From assembly GCA_022565655.1 (NCBI GenBank), contig JAIUMG010000031.1, positions 1 to 16,744 on the forward strand: a DNA stretch of 16,744 nucleotides, written 5' to 3'. Origin of the DNA: Alkalimonas sp. (GTDB lineage: Bacteria > Pseudomonadota > Gammaproteobacteria > Enterobacterales > Alteromonadaceae). The notes below the pieces were generated by a model. That model made no database searches and was not told where the DNA came from. It worked only from the letters and a program-made list of their open reading frames with translations. Shown piece by piece: positions 12,828 through 16,744 of this stretch (the first letter of the stretch is position 1; every line of letters starts with the position of its first letter). The position numbers and the translations under genes were made by a program.

Positions 12828-14208
12828 TGGATGTTCCTTGCTGTAACCAAAGTTGTAGTGTGGCGTAACTGCGCCAGGGCGCTAGTGCTTCATCCGATGC
12901 GGTGTCCCCCTGTTGCTGTAAGGCTTTACGGATCCCTAAATCCCCGGCTAGCCAGACATCGGTGTGCTGTAAGCCCCGCATGCGGGCGTAATTTACGGTC
13001 CATGGGCCAATCCCCTTCAATGCCAACCACTGTTCTGGCAAGCAATCAGGTTGCTGCAGCATGAGATCGGCAAAGGCTCGTAGTGTTTGGCGGCGCGCAT
13101 TTGGCAACTTTAGCATCTGTAGATCACTGGTTGCTACAGCGCGAGGGCTGGGAAACAAGGTTTTATCTGCTGATGAATCGATGGTCACCCCAAGGGATGA
13201 CACCAAGCGATTCAGGTGAGTTCGGGCTGCTGCCACACTAACTTGTTGGCCCAAGATCGCACGCACTCCTGCCTCCCACAGACTCCAAATCCCTGGGATA
13301 CGCAAACCGTTGATCAAACCATGGTGAAACCAAGGGTGCGTTGCGAGTTGCTGCTCGATTAGCTGGCAATCGGCGTCTAAGTCGAGCACTCGACGTATGT
13401 GTTTCACCAATGACCACAGCTCACGACCGGCAGGCCAATGCAACTGCAGTTGCAAGGTATTGGCGGTGCGGCCTGGTTGCACCGTGAACCAGCCATGCTG
13501 TTGCTGCCACTCAAAAGTGCGGCCATAACTATCTTCAGTACACCACTCAATGCCATGCAGTGTTCTGCTTCGCCAGAAGTTCAGCATGCTTTGCCAAGCC
13601 AGCGGAGGACGATAACTCAGCTCCAGCTGGAGCAAATCATTGGCTCGTGAGGGCGTTTGTCTTCTGATCCGACTTGGTGCCAGTTGCAGGGTCTTCACAA
13701 AAGCATCGTTAAAACGCCGGACACTATGAAAGCCAGCCATCAAGGCTATTTGTTGGATCGGTAGGCAGGTTTCATGCAGTAGCTTTTTGGCAAATAGTAC
13801 CTGTTGAGTGATGGCGTACTGTTTAGGTGAAATACCGAGTTGTTGCTGAAATAGCTTACGCAAATAGCGTTCGCTAATACCCAAGCGATGGACAAGTTCA
13901 GATTGAGTGTGATGCTGCAAAGCGCCTTCATCAATCAACCGCAGCGCACGTTGTAAGGTGGTATCGCTACCCTGCCAGGCTGGAGAACCGGGAGCGCTGT
14001 CAGGCCGACAGCGTAAACAAGGTCGATAGCCTGCGGCTAAAGCCGTGGCGGCAGATGGAAAGTACTCAACATGCGGTTCCTTTGGCGCACGGGCAGGGCA
14101 GACAGAACGGCAATAAATGCCGGTGGATTTTACTGCGGTAAAAAATAAGCCATCAAAGCGGGGATCACGACTCAAGCGTGCTTGTCGGCATAGCTCCGGC
14201 GTTAACAT
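12820..14208 (-). CDS. Ada N-terminal/AraC regulator fused to AlkA DNA glycosylase
   Basis: This 462-residue fusion protein joins three activities. Residues about 1-75 form the Ada zinc domain, with C33 and C37 (IYCRSVCPA) and C64 and C67 (PCLRCRPD). The family accepts methyl groups from DNA phosphotriesters on the first cysteine. Residues about 83-180 form an AraC-type DNA-binding domain (IQQIALMAGFHSVRRFNDAF). Residues about 190-460 form an AlkA-type 3-methyladenine glycosylase, with the helix-hairpin-helix LKGIGPWTVNYARMRG and catalytic-type D423 in AGDLGIRKAL. It probably senses DNA methylation damage, activates repair genes and excises alkylated bases. A TTG extension to 14256 is rejected because the ATG at 14208 fits the domain start and the promoter candidate. 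The Shine-Dalgarno is weak. It is first of an operon with ogt. Confidence 0.93.
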   Translation of the reverse strand: MLTPELCRQARLSRDPRFDGLFFTAVKSTGIYCRSVCPARAPKEPHVEYFPSAATALAAGYRPCLRCRPDSAPGSPAWQGSDTTLQRALRLIDEGALQHHTQSELVHRLGISERYLRKLFQQQLGISPKQYAITQQVLFAKKLLHETCLPIQQIALMAGFHSVRRFNDAFVKTLQLAPSRIRRQTPSRANDLLQLELSYRPPLAWQSMLNFWRSRTLHGIEWCTEDSYGRTFEWQQQHGWFTVQPGRTANTLQLQLHWPAGRELWSLVKHIRRVLDLDADCQLIEQQLATHPWFHHGLINGLRIPGIWSLWEAGVRAILGQQVSVAAARTHLNRLVSSLGVTIDSSADKTLFPSPRAVATSDLQMLKLPNARRQTLRAFADLMLQQPDCLPEQWLALKGIGPWTVNYARMRGLQHTDVWLAGDLGIRKALQQQGDTASDEALAPWRSYATLQLWLQQGTSNA

Positions 14209-14237
14209 AAGCAGCGTCCAGTGATTGAATTGAACTG

Positions 14238-14246
14238 AGTATATCA
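14238..14246 (-). promoter_or_regulatory. Candidate extended -10 promoter of the ada-alkA/ogt operon
   Basis: The minus strand reads TGATATACT, an extended -10 element. It would start transcription near 14231, about 23 bases before the ATG at 14208. No good -35 is seen, as expected for a promoter that needs an activator such as methylated Ada. I could not recognise a clear Ada box. Confidence 0.45.
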
Positions 14247-14266
14247 GGCTGAACAAGAAATACTGG

Positions 14267-14276
14267 CCGGATCCGG
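14267..14276. repeat. Perfect palindrome upstream of ada-alkA
   Basis: CCGGATCCGG is a 10-bp perfect palindrome located about 21 bp upstream of the extended -10 element, flanked by CAGTA on both sides in direct orientation. The position is suitable for an activator or repressor. Chance is also possible. Confidence 0.35.
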
Positions 14277-14301
14277 TACTGAATATTGTCTCCGATACAA
14301 T

Positions 14302-14331
14302 AAAAAAGCTCTGGCATCAGCCAGAGCTTTT
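14302..14331 (-). terminator. Rho-independent terminator after the TonB-dependent receptor gene
   Basis: On the minus strand AAAAGCTCTGGC-TGAT-GCCAGAGCTTTT forms a perfect 12-bp stem with a 4-base loop, continuing in T residues (TTTTTT then ATTG). It starts about 20 bases after the TAG of the receptor gene. The A/T flanks make it potentially active in both directions, insulating the receptor from the ada-alkA operon. Confidence 0.92.
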
Positions 14332-14350
14332 AATCAGGAGCTAGCGTCAA

Positions 14351-16744
14351 CTAGAGGCGTACATTCACACCAACAAAGAAGGTCCGCCCTGCCGCACTGG
14401 CCGGGTAGGCGTAGTTGGTGATAAATGGTTTCTCGTTCGTGACGTTATTGACCCCACCATACAGCATCAGCTCAGGACCAAACTGGTAGCTGGCGTTCAT
14501 GTTGTGAACCACCGTTGATGGCATCATCACCACATCACCATACAGGGACTGGTAGGTATCTTTTCTGGCAAATCGAAGTAATTGCTTGCCATGATACTGA
14601 GCTTGCCAGCCAACACGAAGATCCCGATATTCCCAGGATAGGTTGGCATTGCCTGCCAATTTGGGATTACGCGTCTCCTCCAGTCGATCATCGACATCAT
14701 TAATGTCGAGTGGGTTGGTAAAGTCTTTCAGCTTTTCCATTCGAGTTCCTGCGACCCGGGCAGATAAATTATGCTCTCCCAGGCTAAAGCTGTAGCCGAC
14801 CGCGAAGTCATACCCTGCAGCTTCACGTTTGGCGAAGTTGATGTCGGTCGACTTCATAAAGTTAAAGCCACCGAAGAACAAGGAGTTTGGATCCGAGTTT
14901 CTGGTTAATAGTTCGCAGAACTGCGTATTGAGACTCGCGCCAGTAAAACAGCCATCGGCAATATTCTGCCCGCTAACCGCATTGATGGCATCTTTTAGCT
15001 CAATGCTCCAGTAGTCCAGGCTCATATTAAAGCCAGGCAGGAAGCTCGGGGTATACACAAAGCCGACGGTTAAGGTTTCTGCCGTTTCTTCTTGCAAGTC
15101 CGGGTTACCGCCAACAACCCCACCAAAAGCTGCCGTGAGTGGATCAGCAAAATCATAATTACCGTCGCCATCAAATGGGTCCAACCCAATGGTGCTGAAG
15201 TAAGCGACACAGTTAGCCTGCGTATTGCTGGCTCTCTCAGGATCATTGGCTCGAATGGCATTGATTTGCGCTGCATCACAAGGGTCAGCTGGGCGGAACG
15301 TAGTGCCGGTTTCCGGGCCGAATAGCTCGGTAATATTTGGCGCACGAACCGCTTCAGAATAACTGCTGCGGATGCGTAAATCTTGAATTGGAGCCCATAA
15401 CAGGTTGGCACGCCAGGTGGTGGTGGCGCCGATGGTAGAGTAGTCTGACACCCGAGCGGCTAAATCCAGTGTTAACTCATCCGCCAAAGGTGCATCAAAC
15501 AACAATGGAATAGAAAGCTCGCCAAATACTTCATACACATGGTAGCTGCCACTTTCATTGCGGACGATGGTTTCTGGCCGGAAGGTCAGGCTGGCGTTGC
15601 TGGAAGCGTCTGCAACATTGCTGCCCGCTGGTAGCGGCGACCCTTCAGGGATGACACCGCGGCTCCAGGCATCAAATTCTGCTTTAGAGGTTTCGCGGCG
15701 ATACTCAAGGCCCGCAGCGAACGCAACAGCACCACCGGGTAACTCAAAGTAATCAGCAAAATCACCAGCCAGTGAAGCACTTAGCACAGTTTGATCCAAA
15801 GTTATTTTACTTTGGTTGGTACGGGTGACCCAGTCGACAGCGTCTTGGGTAATGCCCGGACGACCAGCCCAGATATTTAATGGGACACACTGACCATCGC
15901 CTGGCGTAAAGGTAAAGTAACCCGGGTCATAGGTCGGAATATTAAAGGGGGTACCCATGGCAGGAGCCGATGGATCCACATTAGCCCGACAGGTCGCCTG
16001 GCCGGTTGCAGGGTCGGTGACCGCATCAATGGCAGCCATAAAGCGGTCTACGATAATTCTGTTTCTTGCTTCACTTTCGCGGGTAAACTGGCCATAGACC
16101 GCACTAGCATCCCAGCTCCAGCCATTATCCAGAAAACCGTCAACGCTGATCACACCGCGAACGGTCTCCCGGGTATTTGTCACAGAGCCTTCACCTATGC
16201 CGATGGGATCAATGGTTATTGAGACCCCGCCGGTTTGTTCAGCGATAGGGCGGATAAACTGAGGCAAGAACGGGTTATCCGGCGCGCCCAGCAGCAAATC
16301 CCAAAACGAAGTGGGTTGGTCAGTATTTTGGACTTCTTGGCGAACATACTTCAGCTCACCACGCAGCACGATATCTGAAGTTAGATCGTAGCTACCCAGT
16401 AGGTTGATACCGATGCGTTCTTCAGGCGTTAGCAAGTAGCTATCATTTTGCTGGATGGTATCAAAGGAATCGCCACCGAAGCCCTGGGTGCCACTAGCGA
16501 CCAAGCCATCTTGTACTGGCCGATAGTTGCCATCTGGTGTTACCGTCCAACAACCACCGAGAGCACCAAAGGCACCTGGAGCAAATGAGGAGTTCCAGCC
16601 GGTGAAGGAGTCCAGACAATCGGGAATACCATTGCCATCCAGATCGATTGGGGTAAACTTATCAAAACCAGCAAAATTAAAGCCATTGCCGGGGGCGATC
16701 ATGCCGTAACCTGAGGTGAACGGGAAGGTTCGGCCTGGCAAAAT
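14351..16744 (-). CDS. TonB-dependent receptor, C-terminal part
   Basis: The gene enters from beyond the right edge, and 797 complete codons are visible, so the signal peptide, TonB box and most of the plug domain are missing. The visible part is the 22-stranded barrel type, with alternating aromatic strands, the conserved block IRSSYSEAVRAPNITELFGP, then GGNPDLQEETAETLTVGFVYTP and LSLDYWSIEL-like NMSLDYWSIELKDAI. It ends MLYGGVNNVTNEKPF and FFVGVNVRL. Such large receptors in aquatic gammaproteobacteria take up oligosaccharides, peptides or chelates using TonB energy, and the substrate here is not known. Aspartate-rich motifs (DLDGNGIPD at 16619-16645 and DPFDGDGNYDF at 15149-15181) and cysteines in spaced pairs lie in predicted external loops. 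It is followed by a strong terminator. Confidence 0.93.
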   Translation of the reverse strand: MLPGRTFPFTSGYGMIAPGNGFNFAGFDKFTPIDLDGNGIPDCLDSFTGWNSSFAPGAFGALGGCWTVTPDGNYRPVQDGLVASGTQGFGGDSFDTIQQNDSYLLTPEERIGINLLGSYDLTSDIVLRGELKYVRQEVQNTDQPTSFWDLLLGAPDNPFLPQFIRPIAEQTGGVSITIDPIGIGEGSVTNTRETVRGVISVDGFLDNGWSWDASAVYGQFTRESEARNRIIVDRFMAAIDAVTDPATGQATCRANVDPSAPAMGTPFNIPTYDPGYFTFTPGDGQCVPLNIWAGRPGITQDAVDWVTRTNQSKITLDQTVLSASLAGDFADYFELPGGAVAFAAGLEYRRETSKAEFDAWSRGVIPEGSPLPAGSNVADASSNASLTFRPETIVRNESGSYHVYEVFGELSIPLLFDAPLADELTLDLAARVSDYSTIGATTTWRANLLWAPIQDLRIRSSYSEAVRAPNITELFGPETGTTFRPADPCDAAQINAIRANDPERASNTQANCVAYFSTIGLDPFDGDGNYDFADPLTAAFGGVVGGNPDLQEETAETLTVGFVYTPSFLPGFNMSLDYWSIELKDAINAVSGQNIADGCFTGASLNTQFCELLTRNSDPNSLFFGGFNFMKSTDINFAKREAAGYDFAVGYSFSLGEHNLSARVAGTRMEKLKDFTNPLDINDVDDRLEETRNPKLAGNANLSWEYRDLRVGWQAQYHGKQLLRFARKDTYQSLYGDVVMMPSTVVHNMNASYQFGPELMLYGGVNNVTNEKPFITNYAYPASAAGRTFFVGVNVRL

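Noticed and set aside
14209..14256. TTG-initiated extension of the Ada-AlkA fusion
   Set aside because: The extra residues lie before the Ada domain without homology, and the predicted transcript begins downstream of that TTG.
15070..15411. Minus-strand 113-codon frame inside the TonB receptor gene
   Set aside because: It is an alternative frame of a gene with clear barrel-protein coding sequence and has no independent support.
1..16744. CRISPR arrays, tRNA/rRNA genes, transposases, phage genes, toxin-antitoxin or defence operons
   Set aside because: None could be recognised on either strand. The genes are ordinary chromosomal functions, so a hidden defence or mobile system is not supported.

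Overview
The window reads as a stretch of chromosome from a gammaproteobacterium, most likely an alteromonad-type aquatic bacterium of the Rheinheimera/Alishewanella kind. That placement is inferred from three things: the conserved miaB-phoH(ybeZ)-ybeY-corC order, the pairing of mtnN with a CobD/CbiB-like membrane protein, and the mix of a large TonB-dependent receptor with a propeller-type cyclic-di-GMP sensor. Nearly all genes are on the minus strand. The only plus-strand gene is a small outer-membrane protein at 11750-12286. I saw no tRNA, rRNA, CRISPR, insertion sequence or phage gene, and no intergenic gap exceeds about 215 bp.

Region 1 (1-3312, minus strand) is the RNA-maturation cluster, transcribed miaB, then phoH/ybeZ, then ybeY, then corC (cut by the window edge). 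It covers tRNA ms2i6A37 methylthiolation, a PhoH-type ATPase, the YbeY endoribonuclease and a CBS-domain protein. A sigma70-like promoter lies in front of miaB. A drug/metabolite-transporter-family permease (3348-4196) follows as a separate unit.

Region 2 (4281-8926) is one very large gene for a 1508-residue membrane signalling protein. It has a signal peptide, a periplasmic two-component-regulator-type beta-propeller, a Y_Y_Y domain, a membrane helix, two PAS domains, GGDEF and EAL. The residues needed for both diguanylate cyclase and phosphodiesterase chemistry are visible.

Region 3 (8934-11570) holds a pirin gene ending in a strong hairpin, then mtnN and a divergent CobD/CbiB-family membrane protein separated by only 2 bp. 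A good promoter candidate for mtnN sits inside the hairpin between pirin and mtnN.

Region 4 (11571-14256) holds the small outer-membrane beta-barrel gene, divergent from pirin. Convergent to it is an alkylation-repair operon: an Ada N-terminal/AraC/AlkA fusion followed by an 8-bp-overlapping O6-methylguanine-DNA methyltransferase gene. Together they carry the adaptive-response functions in an unusual split.

Region 5 (14302-16744) is the C-terminal part of a large TonB-dependent receptor ending at a textbook bidirectional terminator. Its N-terminal plug lies outside the window.

I found no clear sign of a wholly new system. The most interesting items are the dual-function propeller/GGDEF/EAL sensor, the degenerate CbiB-like partner of mtnN, the split Ada arrangement, the aspartate-rich calcium-type motifs in the receptor, and the dyad-rich pirin/outer-membrane-protein intergenic region.
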